Source: JAGLCY01 sp965363725
GTDB taxonomy: Bacteria > Krumholzibacteriota > Krumholzibacteriia > LZORAL124-64-63
DNA: 17,732 nucleotides
Assembly (NCBI GenBank): GCA_965363725.1
Contig: CBDTUS010000063.1
Span: 1 to 17,732 of the forward strand
Direction of reading: 5' to 3'
The first letter of the stretch is position 1, and each line of letters starts with the position of its first letter. Under the pieces are notes generated by a model that saw only the letters and a list, made by a program, of their open reading frames with translations, searched no databases and had not been told where the DNA came from. Below are positions 6,057 to 13,953 of this stretch, piece by piece. The position numbers were made by a program, and so were the translations under genes.

Positions 6057-7391
6057 CTACTGCAATAGAACAACCTTGGTCCCCGCCAGCAATTCTCCAG
6101 CTTGAACAACAACCAAATAGCTGCCGCTGGCGAGCTTGTGGCCACCGCGCCCGGTTCCATCCCATTCAATGACCCGCCGGCCAGAGCCGAGGGTGCCCGC
6201 ATCGATTAGTCTGACCATCCGCCCGGCGAGATCGAAAACGGCCAGCTTGACCCGTGCCTGGTCATCCAGATCAAACGAGATGGCCGTGCGCGGGTTGAAG
6301 GGATTTGGGGCGGCCTTCACGTTCAAAATGGCGGCGCCGGGGAGATCTTCCACGGCAGACGGGATGGGCCATTGAGCCTCCACGGCAACCACGTTGGTAT
6401 TGGTGCCCGGGACGATGGGAGCATCCAGCAGTTCCATGGAATAGATGTCCACAACATAAAGCGGACTGCCGGTTGAGGTCTGGCCACCGCAAATATAAGC
6501 CGCCCCACCCAGCAAGGTCTTGTTGCCCACCGGCATATATCCGGTGGTGATGTTGACATCACGCGGGTCGGCATCCGGCGCCAGATCCTTTTGGGAGACC
6601 GAAAAAGTGAGGCCGTCAATGCGGTAGATGTCGTGACTGTCTTCGCAGCAGACAATGACAATACTGTCGTCGACATCGATGCCCCAGGGGTCGTCGCCCA
6701 CCTCGATGGCTTGAACTTGCTGAAGGGATTCAGGATCGATGGCCCTGACCTGATCGGTGCCCCGGTCGGTGAGGAACAGATACCCGCCGAAGTTGGGGTC
6801 GATGGCCAGCTGCCAGAGGCTGTTGCCAACCGAGACCTGGTCGACAATGGCCGACCCATCCGAGGCGATTTCGAAAAGCAGGTCGCCATACCACTCCACC
6901 AGGAAAAAGCGGTCACCCTGAGGGTCAAAAATAATATTGCCCGGGCCCAGACCTGCTCCGGGAATGTCCAAACTGCCGCTGACGGTGTAGGTGTCGGTAT
7001 CGATGATATCCAGGCGATCGCTGTCACGACAACTGACCAGAGCGATGTTTTCCCGCGGGTTGAAGGCGATGGACACGGGGTATTCACCTGTCGGGATTTC
7101 CTTGTCGATGAGGCCGGACCCATCGATGACCACTACCCCGTCCCCGCTGGCGCCGGCAATCCAGATCTCATCGTTGCCCGGACGCATGACCGCGTCGTAG
7201 GGATAGTTGCCATAGATGCCCAGGGGTGTGGCTGGGTTGAAGACAAATTCCCCGTTTGGAAAATCCCAGTAAAATGTGCTGGCGGAATCGCTGGTCGAGC
7301 AGCCGACCAGCCCCCACTGGGCGGTGGCCGGGCTCGGGGACGAGCTCAGGATGAGGATGGCAGCCAGGTGGAAAACGAAAATGGTGCGCAT
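6057..7391 (-). CDS. Secreted YVTN/YncE-like beta-propeller with FlgD/T9SS-type C-terminal domain
   Basis: A 444-residue exported protein. GGGGGAAA lies just before the ATG at 7391. Residues 1-24 are a signal peptide ending SPATA. Residues from about 40 to 340 hold about 40-residue repeats of the YVTN/lactonase type: 'GDGVVVIDGSGLIDKEIPTGEYPVSIAFNP', 'LDIIDTDTYTVSGSLDIPGAG..NIIFDPQG', 'DQVRAIDPESLQQVQAIEVGDDPWGIDVD'. These are read as blades of a seven-bladed propeller. A FlgD-like domain occupies about 363-444 (NPFNPRTAISFDL, FDLAGRMV, WDGTGRGGH, ASGSYLVV, GTKVVLLQ). Its last residue is Q rather than K or R, unlike its relatives here. The function is probably a surface scaffold or binding protein; no catalytic residues stand out. 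Confidence 0.88.
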   Translation of the reverse strand: MRTIFVFHLAAILILSSSPSPATAQWGLVGCSTSDSASTFYWDFPNGEFVFNPATPLGIYGNYPYDAVMRPGNDEIWIAGASGDGVVVIDGSGLIDKEIPTGEYPVSIAFNPRENIALVSCRDSDRLDIIDTDTYTVSGSLDIPGAGLGPGNIIFDPQGDRFFLVEWYGDLLFEIASDGSAIVDQVSVGNSLWQLAIDPNFGGYLFLTDRGTDQVRAIDPESLQQVQAIEVGDDPWGIDVDDSIVIVCCEDSHDIYRIDGLTFSVSQKDLAPDADPRDVNITTGYMPVGNKTLLGGAAYICGGQTSTGSPLYVVDIYSMELLDAPIVPGTNTNVVAVEAQWPIPSAVEDLPGAAILNVKAAPNPFNPRTAISFDLDDQARVKLAVFDLAGRMVRLIDAGTLGSGRRVIEWDGTGRGGHKLASGSYLVVVQAGELLAGTKVVLLQ

Positions 7392-7717
7392 GATATTTCC
7401 CCCTTGTTTACGTCAGCATACCATACTTGAGGGGGGTTTGAGGGTGAAATGGGCGGGGCAATTTTCCTTGGCTTGGAATATTCCATGTTCAACCCTGGGG
7501 CAACTTTCAAGTTGACCGTAACCCTCAAAACCGATTGGGGTTGAATAATCTGCAAGATTTTGATACCGTGATTTCCTTGCCCAGATATATATTCATGGAC
7601 GGACGGACCGGAGACCAATCGGCCTCGAGCAGAATGCTTTGCTTGGGATTGATTGGCTGTCAACTCCATTTGCATGGATGCACGGCAGTTAAAAAAACCA
7701 ATGAGGGGGATATTGTT
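7392..7717. promoter_or_regulatory. Divergent control region between the YVTN propeller and beta-helix genes
   Basis: This region holds a perfect 12-bp palindrome TGGAATATTCCA (7474-7485), a second dyad CAACTT-TC-AAGTTG (7501-7514), and a wider inverted repeat of GGTTTGAGGGT with ACCCTCAAAACC. A weak promoter-like pair TTGATA (7560-7565) and GATATA (7584-7589) is spaced 18 nt on the plus strand. The part at 7615-7656 resembles the terminator-like leader at 189-227. No protein gene is likely before the GTG at 7718. Confidence 0.5.
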
Positions 7718-8917
7718 GTGAATTCAAATTCAAGGTTGGGGCTTGTTGCCGTCCATTCCCGAGATCCATTTATCATCGCCTTCCTTGTGGTCTCCTTGTT
7801 GCTCGCCCATGGGCTGACCGGTGCTTTCGCCCAGACCACGTGGCGAGTTCCCGAGGATGCCTCCACCATTCAAGCCGCGATCGAGTCCGCTTCCAACGGC
7901 GACACCGTTCTCCTTACGGGCTCCACTTATACTGGGGACGGAAATCGTGATGTCGATTTTATGGGGAAAGCCGTGACCGTCCAGTCAGCAGGGGGAAATC
8001 CGGAATTTTGTATTATCGATTGTCAGGGAAGCCAAACTGATCCACATCGGGGTTTTGTGTTCCAAAGCGGGGAAGGATCTGCCTCCCGCCTTGTCGGCAT
8101 TTCGATTAGGGGAGGCTATGCCTCAAGCCCAATGTCCAGTGGTGGGGCCATAGAGATTCTCAACGCTTCTCCCGAGATATTGAATTGCCGTTTTATTCAA
8201 AATTTCGCATCTTCCAAAGGAGGCGCCATTTATTGTGCTAGTTCGTCCCCCAGCATCTCCAACTGTGTATTCGATTCAAATATCGCTGATGGTGGAGGCG
8301 GGATGACATGCACCCAAACTGGGGGTGCTTCCGCGCCCGTTGTCACCAATTGTTTATTCCGCAATAACGTGGCGGATTTTGCCGGTGGGTTCGAGGCCCG
8401 CAGCTACAGCACACCCGTCCTTGAGTTCTGCACCTTCTCCAACAATACAGCCAACGGCGGGGCGGGTGGGATTGGCAGCGACAACGGCGTGCTGACGGTG
8501 CGCTCCTGCACGCTGACAGGTAATAGCGCAGGGTTTGGAGGGGCGGGAATCATGGGGTCTTTCCTGGCGGGCACAACGGTGGAAAACACCATGATCTGCA
8601 ATTCACCCAGCGGTGTGGCAGTAGCCAATTGGGATGAAGACTTCATCACCCTGACTTGTTGTAATATTTATGGGAATGCCGGCGGGGACTGGGTTGGCGT
8701 CATAGCCGACCAATTCCCCGGCAACGGAAATCTGTCTGAAGATCCTCAATTCTGTGCCGTAGATCCGGATAGTGAGGAATACTGGGAACTGCAGAACGAT
8801 TCACCATGTGGGGAGGGGCAATCCCCATGCGGGCTAATAGGAGCCTGGCCTGTTGGTTGCGGCTCAGTCGATACCCGGGAGATGGAGTGGGGCGGGGTCA
8901 AGGCCATGTTCCGCTGA
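7718..8917 (+). CDS. Secreted right-handed beta-helix protein with short WGxVKxMFR C-terminal tag
   Basis: A 399-residue protein. GTG 7718 is preferred over the TTG at 7535 because GAGGGGGA lies 7 bases upstream and the signal peptide (hydrophobic IIAFLVVSLLLAHGLTGAFA, cleaved near residue 38) is then correctly placed. 'VPEDASTIQAAIESASNGDTVLL' is the standard N-cap of periodic beta-helices. Repeats of the form GGAIxxxxSSPxIxNCxFxxNxAxxGGG follow to about residue 330, as in chlamydial Pmp/POMP-type and 'choice-of-anchor' beta-helix proteins. There is no FlgD domain. Instead the protein ends REMEWGGVKAMFR, the tag shared with the proteins at 5113 and 16400. It is likely a surface-exposed or secreted adhesin or polysaccharide binder. 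The next gene begins 33 bases later and may be co-transcribed. Confidence 0.88.
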   Translation: MNSNSRLGLVAVHSRDPFIIAFLVVSLLLAHGLTGAFAQTTWRVPEDASTIQAAIESASNGDTVLLTGSTYTGDGNRDVDFMGKAVTVQSAGGNPEFCIIDCQGSQTDPHRGFVFQSGEGSASRLVGISIRGGYASSPMSSGGAIEILNASPEILNCRFIQNFASSKGGAIYCASSSPSISNCVFDSNIADGGGGMTCTQTGGASAPVVTNCLFRNNVADFAGGFEARSYSTPVLEFCTFSNNTANGGAGGIGSDNGVLTVRSCTLTGNSAGFGGAGIMGSFLAGTTVENTMICNSPSGVAVANWDEDFITLTCCNIYGNAGGDWVGVIADQFPGNGNLSEDPQFCAVDPDSEEYWELQNDSPCGEGQSPCGLIGAWPVGCGSVDTREMEWGGVKAMFR

Positions 8918-8950
8918 CCGGTTCAATCAAAAGAGGGTTGAAAGATTACC

Positions 8951-9550
8951 TTGTCCAAAATTCCAACAACTGGGGCATTGATCCTTTTCTGCTTCATTCT
9001 TGTTCTGGGGTGCAGCTATTCATCCACTGGAGATCCAGCCAAGCACGCGTGTTATACGATCCTGGACGCGGAAACCGAAGACCCGGTGGAAGGGGCGCGT
9101 GTGAACATGGTGGCGAGGACTTCGGATGGAGGAGGGATGAGCCATTCCGGATACTCAAATAGCTCCGGTCGGTGTTGCTTTGAATTTTACGTCGGGTCCC
9201 CTCATGAACTGTATATCGAAAAAGAAGGGTATGGGGGCAAGTGGGTCATTCCGGTGTATTCTCCGGTGTATATTGAGCGCTTCGCAATCCTCCAGCTGCA
9301 TGTCCAAAATGTTCCGAGCCAAGCTCCCGATGACAGGTTGACGGTGTACTACTGGTCGATCTTCAGGTTTGTCGAGTCCAGTTACTCCTTTAATGGCGCA
9401 AATGTCGACACCACGGTTTTTCTGTCTGTCCACCCCGCGTTTGATACGTTGAGGTGGCAGTCATTTGCGGATGGTTTTGAGTGGGATTCTCCGCGGCACG
9501 ATGTGTCTTTTACCAGTGGCGACACGACCTTCTTTGAAATCATCTATTGA
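8951..9550 (+). CDS. Lipoprotein with a carboxypeptidase-regulatory-like domain
   Basis: A 199-residue predicted lipoprotein starting at TTG 8951. A purine-rich stretch GAGGG..GAAAGA lies upstream, and the start is otherwise set by the signal peptide. The N-terminus (SKIPTTGALILFCFILVLGC) ends in a lipobox with Cys21. Residues of about 30-110 look like a CarboxypepD_reg/CNA-B-like beta-sandwich: 'YTILDAETEDPVEGARVNM', 'SNSSGRCCFEF', 'ELYIEKEGYGG'. The C-terminal half is beta-rich and unrecognised. It lies 33 bases after the beta-helix gene and probably shares its transcript, which suggests an accessory surface protein. Confidence 0.75.
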   Translation: MSKIPTTGALILFCFILVLGCSYSSTGDPAKHACYTILDAETEDPVEGARVNMVARTSDGGGMSHSGYSNSSGRCCFEFYVGSPHELYIEKEGYGGKWVIPVYSPVYIERFAILQLHVQNVPSQAPDDRLTVYYWSIFRFVESSYSFNGANVDTTVFLSVHPAFDTLRWQSFADGFEWDSPRHDVSFTSGDTTFFEIIY

Positions 9551-9602
9551 TTCGAGAACGGCCAGGGAGGGGGCGAGTCCCGTTCCACCATTCGGGCCCG
9601 AA

Positions 9603-9631
9603 TTGTTTTTCCTCTCTTTTCGTGATAGTAT
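9603..9631 (+). promoter_or_regulatory. Candidate promoter for the gene at 9734
   Basis: TTGTTT (9603-9608), a 17-nt spacer and TAGTAT (9626-9631), with TG one base upstream of the -10 giving an extended -10 element. Only partly consensus, but spacing and position suit the downstream gene. The predicted start point falls next to the palindrome at 9639-9652. Confidence 0.4.
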
Positions 9632-9638
9632 GTCAAAT

Positions 9639-9652
9639 GGCGTGATCACGCC
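9639..9652. promoter_or_regulatory. Perfect 14-bp palindrome, operator-like
   Basis: GGCGTGATCACGCC is a perfect palindrome placed about 8 bases after the candidate -10 element. It therefore sits at the expected transcription start of the gene at 9734. A half-site TGTCAAAT, identical to one arm of the dyad at 4970-4991, lies just before it (9631-9638). Confidence 0.45.
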
Positions 9653-9733
9653 GGGGCCCCCGGAGTTTTCCACCGGGTGCGCCCATGTCCCCAGCACCGG
9701 GTTGGAGACAAATCTTTGGATTTGGGGGATATC

Positions 9734-11683
9734 ATGTTGAAATTTCGCTTCGTATTCATCTTCGTCCTGTCACTCACCACGCTTCTTGCCACCGGCGCCC
9801 TGGCCGAGGATCCCACCGCCCTGATCGTCGAGGGCCAGACCGTGACCGGTCTGCCACCTGGCCAGACAGTCGATTCCATCGCCACTCCCTCGGCCAACAG
9901 GGACGGCGGCTGGGCCTTCAACTTCAACGCCACCGATGGGGTCACGACCATCAGCACCATCTGGGGCAACGCCACCAATGGCCCCGGCAACGTGATCCGG
10001 ACCGAAGGCACCTTCCCGCCGTACGAACAGACATCTTTCGAATCGTTCTGGGGCTTCGGCGGTGGCGGAGTCTCTTCCTACAGTCCCAGTTGCGACAACA
10101 CCGAATCCGGTTCCACCGGCCTGGACGGCGTCTGGCTCGATGACGTGCCCATTGCCGTGGAGGAGAATGAATTTCCGCATCAGGTCGGGTACTGGTGGCG
10201 CTTCGGCTCCCGGCCGGGCGTGACCGAGGACGGCATTCCCTACTTCGTCGGTGGCCTCACCGAAACCCAGGGGGGCGGTACGGACGTCCGCGGGTTGTTC
10301 TACGGCCTGGACGCCGCGCCGGTCTTCCTTGGCGGGGACAGCCTGCCGGGATTGCCGGTGCCCCTGACCGCCTCCGCCAGCCCCGGCTTCGACTTCCGTT
10401 TCTCTGTCTACGGCACCCATTTCCTCTGCGAGGTCGACCTGGACACGGGCGGCAGCACGGACGACGGGGCCATGGTCTTCGACGGGGCAGGCCTGGAGAT
10501 CGACGGCCAGCTCGTTCAGGAGGCAACACCGGTGCCGGCGTCAGTGGGTGGATGGCCCGATGAGAACTGGGACAACTTCGACTACGTCGGCGTTTCCGAA
10601 GACGGTGGCTACATGATCACCGGCGACACGGATGCCGACACCGCTATCGACGAGTTCGTCCTGCTCGACGGGGTCTTCGTCCTGCGCGAGGGCGACATGA
10701 TCAACGGCTACACCCTGAGCGGCGGCATCCAGTCCGGCTTCATGAACGAGGACGGCGACTTCGCGGTGGTCTGGGACGTCGACCTGCCCACCGGCGAGAA
10801 CGTCGAGGTATTGATCTTCAACGGCCAAGTCGTTCTGAAGGAGGGCGACTTCATCGACACCGACGGGGACGGCCTGCCCAACGCCGATTCCTTCGTGACC
10901 GACTTCACCGGCATCGCCGCCCTCGTGGTCACGGACCGGGAGGACGACAACTCCGTACGAATCTACTTCACGGCTGATGTATCCACACCGGATGCCCTGC
11001 CGGCTCCCACCGGTCAGGCCCTGCCGCCGAACGAGGCCGCTGGCCGCGACGATCCCATCGAGGCCGAAGACACCGATGAGGTGGTCATCGAGATCGGCTA
11101 TTGCCTGACATTCGGCGGAGCTGTTCCGGCCATGCTCAGCGAATTCCTCTGCGACCCGCAGGCCGACGGCGTGCACATCAGCTGGCGCCTGGTCGGCGAT
11201 CTGGCCGACGCCAGCTTCATCCTGCGCGCCGACAACGGCGAACGCACGTGGGATGTGCCTTTCACGCGGGAGGCCGACGGTCTGTTCAAGGCCCTCGACA
11301 CCGCTGCTGCGGGCGAAGTGGTCACCTACACCCTGTTGATTGCCGACGCTGACGGACATGAGATCGTCACGGGCGAGCAGAATGTGCGCCCGGTGATGCC
11401 CATGCGGACGCTCGTCCTGAAGGGCGCCCATCCCAACCCGTTCAATCCTTCAACGAAGGTCAGCTTCCGCGTCGGCGCGACGCAGCACGTGGAGCTGAAG
11501 GTCTACGACATGAGCGGGCGGCTGGTCGGCGTTCTGGCGGATCAGGTGTTCCCGGCCGGCGACCACCAGGTCAGCTGGAATGGCCGCGACCTGCACGGTT
11601 CACGCGTCCCCAGCGGGACCTACATGGCCCGGGTCGTCAGTGACCGTAGCGTGAAGACGGTGAAGCTGATGCTCGTGAAGTAG
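9734..11683 (+). CDS. Large secreted protein of unknown function with FlgD/T9SS-type C-terminal domain
   Basis: A 649-residue exported protein. The ATG at 9734 has a GGGGG site upstream and opens a clear signal peptide (LKFRFVFIFVLSLTTLLATGALA). The body from about 25 to 420 contains repeating units built on 'hydrophobic-DG-x-V/E-EGD-x-I/L-G', for example 'LIVEGQTVTGLP', 'FVLREGDMINGY' and 'VVLKEGDFIDTD', alternating with 'N..GdfA...' strands. This resembles propeller-like repeats of the DUF7453 kind, an uncertain call. Residues of about 466-545 form a fibronectin-like module (SEFLCDPQADGVHISWRL). The FlgD-like domain runs from about 567 (NPFNPSTKVSF) to the end (KLMLVK). The gene is more GC-rich at third positions than the beta-helix genes. 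No enzyme motif is visible. Confidence 0.85.
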   Translation: MLKFRFVFIFVLSLTTLLATGALAEDPTALIVEGQTVTGLPPGQTVDSIATPSANRDGGWAFNFNATDGVTTISTIWGNATNGPGNVIRTEGTFPPYEQTSFESFWGFGGGGVSSYSPSCDNTESGSTGLDGVWLDDVPIAVEENEFPHQVGYWWRFGSRPGVTEDGIPYFVGGLTETQGGGTDVRGLFYGLDAAPVFLGGDSLPGLPVPLTASASPGFDFRFSVYGTHFLCEVDLDTGGSTDDGAMVFDGAGLEIDGQLVQEATPVPASVGGWPDENWDNFDYVGVSEDGGYMITGDTDADTAIDEFVLLDGVFVLREGDMINGYTLSGGIQSGFMNEDGDFAVVWDVDLPTGENVEVLIFNGQVVLKEGDFIDTDGDGLPNADSFVTDFTGIAALVVTDREDDNSVRIYFTADVSTPDALPAPTGQALPPNEAAGRDDPIEAEDTDEVVIEIGYCLTFGGAVPAMLSEFLCDPQADGVHISWRLVGDLADASFILRADNGERTWDVPFTREADGLFKALDTAAAGEVVTYTLLIADADGHEIVTGEQNVRPVMPMRTLVLKGAHPNPFNPSTKVSFRVGATQHVELKVYDMSGRLVGVLADQVFPAGDHQVSWNGRDLHGSRVPSGTYMARVVSDRSVKTVKLMLVK

Positions 11684-11712
11684 TCGGAGTAACCTGTTGA
11701 TATTCATTCCAT

Positions 11713-11750
11713 CCGGCCGCCAAGCCCCAGGGGGTTTGGCGGCCGGTTTC
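11713..11750 (+). terminator. Strong Rho-independent terminator
   Basis: CCGGCCGCCAA (11713-11723) pairs perfectly with TTGGCGGCCGG (11736-11746). The stem continues through a G·T pair into CCC/GGG and is followed by TTTCTATT. It lies 30 bases after the stop of the gene at 9734. Confidence 0.8.
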
Positions 11751-11877
11751 TATTCGGAAATATTCTATGCAAAACCTGGATCTGATTCAGGGCACAATGG
11801 CCCCGGAAAGCCGAATGGAGTCATTTGAGCTATACTGAACACTGAAAACCGGTTTTCTGTTTCTGACTGGATTTGCC

Positions 11878-13350
11878 ATGAATATCCTGCTGGTGGAGCC
11901 TCGCACTCCGGAAACATTCTGGAGCCTGCGCCATGCTCTTCGTTTTGTCGGCAAGCGGGCCGCCAATCCTCCGCTGGGATTGGTCACGGTGGCCGGCATG
12001 CTCCCGCGCGAATGGTCCTGCCGATTGACGGATCTCAACTGCCGTTCCCTTTCCAATACCGACATCCGTTGGGCCGACTGGGTGTTCGTGAGCGCCATGG
12101 AAATCCACCGGGACGCGGTGGCGGATATCGTGCAGCGATGCCATGGGCTGGGAAAAAAAGTGATAGGAGGGGGCCCCCTGTTCTCGGCTGATCCCGACGA
12201 TAGGCAGGGCGTGGACCATGTGGTGGTGGGGGAGGCGGAAGAACTGGCTGCTGCGTTGATCGCTGACCTTGATGCCGGACAACCTGCGGTCCTCTACGAG
12301 GCGCCCCGGTTTCCCGATCTGTCTCTCACGCCGCTGCCACGCTGGGACCTTTTGGACCTGAAAAGATACGCCACCCTTTCGGTCCAATCCTGTCGTGGCT
12401 GTCCCTTCGACTGCGAATTCTGCGATGTGGTGGCGCTGAACGGCCAAATCCCCCGGTACAAATCCCCCGAGCAGTTCATTGCTGAACTGGAGTGTCTGCG
12501 CGTCCTGGGCTGGAAGGGACCCGTGTTCGTGGTGGACGACAATTTCATCGGAGACCGGCGCCGTTGCCGGGAAATCCTGCAGGCGGTCATCGCCTGGCGT
12601 GGGCGGACGGGCGCCCGCATGACATTCATAACCGAGGCTTCGGTGAATATGGCGGCCCACCCCGGGTTGCTGAAACTGATGGTCACCGCGGGCTTCAAAA
12701 AAGTGTTCCTGGGCCTGGAAACACCGAACGAGGAAAGTTTGCGTGAATGCCGCAAGGTACAGAACCTGCGAGGAAACCTCACCACGTCAGTCCAGACCAT
12801 TCAGGCGGCGGGCCTGGAAGTGATGGGAGGGTTCATCGTGGGATTTGACAGCGATGAGCCGGACATCTTCCAGCGCCAGTTCGATTTCATCCAGAAGGCG
12901 GGGGTGGTGACGGCCATGGTCGGTCTGCTGCAGGCCCTGCCGCGCAGTCGGTTGCACAAGCGCCTTTTCGACGAAGGCCGGTTGCGAAGACGCAGCGGAG
13001 GCGACAACACTTTGGCCATCTTCAACTTCGAAACTCGCCTTGATCGTGAGTTCCTTGAAGAAAACTACCGCAAGCTCATGCGCCGGCTTTATGAACCGGG
13101 CAATTACTACCGGAGGATCCTGACCTTTCTTGAGACGCATCGAATGATCGGTCCGCCGGTGCGTTTGACCTGGCGTGATCTGGGCGCGGTGCTCAAATCG
13201 TTCTGGGTGATGGGGGTCATCCACAATGGGCGGGTGGCCTATTGGCGATTTCTGACGACAGCTTTGTTGCGACATCCGAATCAGATAGGGGTCGCAATTA
13301 CCCTGGCGATCATGGGGCACCATTTCCGCCGTGTTGCGGCGGGGCTTTAG
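11878..13350 (+). CDS. B12-binding radical SAM protein, HpnP-like with DUF4070-type C-terminus
   Basis: A 490-residue cytoplasmic enzyme. The N-terminal 140 residues form a cobalamin-binding Rossmann-like domain (MNILLVEP..., PPLGLVTVAGMLP, GGGPLF, VVVGEAEE), without an obvious DxHxxG motif. The radical SAM core begins at SCRGCPFDCEFC, with the cluster ligands C175-x3-C179-x2-C182, followed by 'VFVVDDNFIGD', 'FITEASVNMA', 'FLGLETPNEESL' and 'MGGFIVGFD'. The C-terminal 180 residues match the DUF4070 pattern seen in the hopanoid C-2 methylase HpnP and many relatives ('AMVGLLQALPRSRLHKRL', 'YEPGNYYRRI'). Such class B enzymes usually methylate unactivated carbons using methylcobalamin. No hopanoid gene is nearby, so the substrate is unknown. 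The ribosome binding site is weak. A hairpin overlaps the stop codon. Confidence 0.9.
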   Translation: MNILLVEPRTPETFWSLRHALRFVGKRAANPPLGLVTVAGMLPREWSCRLTDLNCRSLSNTDIRWADWVFVSAMEIHRDAVADIVQRCHGLGKKVIGGGPLFSADPDDRQGVDHVVVGEAEELAAALIADLDAGQPAVLYEAPRFPDLSLTPLPRWDLLDLKRYATLSVQSCRGCPFDCEFCDVVALNGQIPRYKSPEQFIAELECLRVLGWKGPVFVVDDNFIGDRRRCREILQAVIAWRGRTGARMTFITEASVNMAAHPGLLKLMVTAGFKKVFLGLETPNEESLRECRKVQNLRGNLTTSVQTIQAAGLEVMGGFIVGFDSDEPDIFQRQFDFIQKAGVVTAMVGLLQALPRSRLHKRLFDEGRLRRRSGGDNTLAIFNFETRLDREFLEENYRKLMRRLYEPGNYYRRILTFLETHRMIGPPVRLTWRDLGAVLKSFWVMGVIHNGRVAYWRFLTTALLRHPNQIGVAITLAIMGHHFRRVAAGL

Positions 13351-13356
13351 GTTTTT
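13326..13356 (+). terminator. Probable terminator overlapping the end of the radical SAM gene
   Basis: CCGCCG (13326-13331) and CGGCGG (13337-13342) enclose a TGTTG loop. GGCTTTAGGTTTTT follows, which includes the TAG stop codon and a five-T run. The distance from stem to T run is longer than ideal. Confidence 0.4.
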
Positions 13357-13456
13357 GGAATGGCACGTCGGACGGCTTTTTTCCGTCATGAACCCGGCGT
13401 TCCGTGACCTACTGGCCTGTCCGGCCTGTCCGGGGGGAACCGCCATCTTGGCATTT

Positions 13457-13469
13457 CCAAAATTTTTGG
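13457..13469. promoter_or_regulatory. Palindrome upstream of the 4-TM/peroxidase operon
   Basis: CCAAAA-T-TTTTGG lies 53 bases before the ATG at 13522. It overlaps a suboptimal promoter-like pair TTGGCA (13449-13454) and TATTTT (13470-13475), spaced 15 nt. It could be an operator or simply an AT-rich promoter region. Confidence 0.35.
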
Positions 13470-13521
13470 TATTTTGTCGGCTAATTCAGTCGCACAGGAA
13501 TGCTAGCTATTGGAGGAGCCC

Positions 13522-13953
13522 ATGTCAGAATCTGCCAAGATCCCCATACATCTCTGGATCGTCGGCATCGTTTCCCTGCTCTGGAACTCGGTGGGCGCTT
13601 TCGATTACCTCATGACCCAGACCAAAAACGAATCCTACATGGCCCAGTTCGAACAGGCGCAGCTCGACTATTTTTACGGCTTCCCTATCTGGGTCGAGGC
13701 GACCTGGGCCCTCGCGGTTTGGGGCGGCGTCCTCGGAAGCATCCTGCTCCTGGTGCGGAAGGGTCTGGCCGTACCGGTGTTCATGGTGTCATTTGCCGCC
13801 ATGGTCATCACGGCCATCTACAACTTCGGATTGTCCAACGGCATGGAGGTGATGGGCACCGGAGGCTTCGTCTTCACGGTGGCGATCTTCTTTGTGGCCC
13901 TCGGCCTCTGGCTGTATTCCCGGGCGATGCGCACGCGGGGCGTTCTCGCGTGA
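13522..13953 (+). CDS. Four-helix integral membrane protein of unknown function
   Basis: A 143-residue inner-membrane protein. The ATG at 13522 follows a strong GGAGGAG site; a TTG at 13510 would lie before that site and is rejected. Four hydrophobic segments are seen near residues 9-29, 55-77, 82-102 and 113-133. The pattern (short N-terminus, 'LWIVGIVSLLWNSVGAFDYLMTQ', then 'FPIWVEATWALAVWGGVLGSILLL') is one I know from small conserved proteins of Proteobacteria, sometimes loosely labelled sugar transporter-like. I know no proven function. Its stop codon overlaps the GTG of the di-heme peroxidase gene by 4 bases, so the two are almost certainly one operon and translationally coupled. Confidence 0.85.
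   Translation: MSESAKIPIHLWIVGIVSLLWNSVGAFDYLMTQTKNESYMAQFEQAQLDYFYGFPIWVEATWALAVWGGVLGSILLLVRKGLAVPVFMVSFAAMVITAIYNFGLSNGMEVMGTGGFVFTVAIFFVALGLWLYSRAMRTRGVLA

Noticed and set aside
6591..7430. 279-codon plus-strand frame opposite the YVTN propeller gene
   Set aside because: It runs antisense to a clearly real gene with signal peptide, repeats and FlgD tail, and has no credible start site.
7535..7717. Longer N-terminus for the second beta-helix protein from TTG 7535
   Set aside because: The extension includes the leader element and places the signal peptide about 60 residues inside the protein. GTG 7718 has a good ribosome binding site.
10541..11431. 296-codon open frame on the minus strand inside the 649-residue protein gene
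   Set aside because: It is an antisense shadow of a GC-rich gene. It has no ribosome binding site or protein-like motifs, while the plus-strand frame has a signal peptide and FlgD domain.
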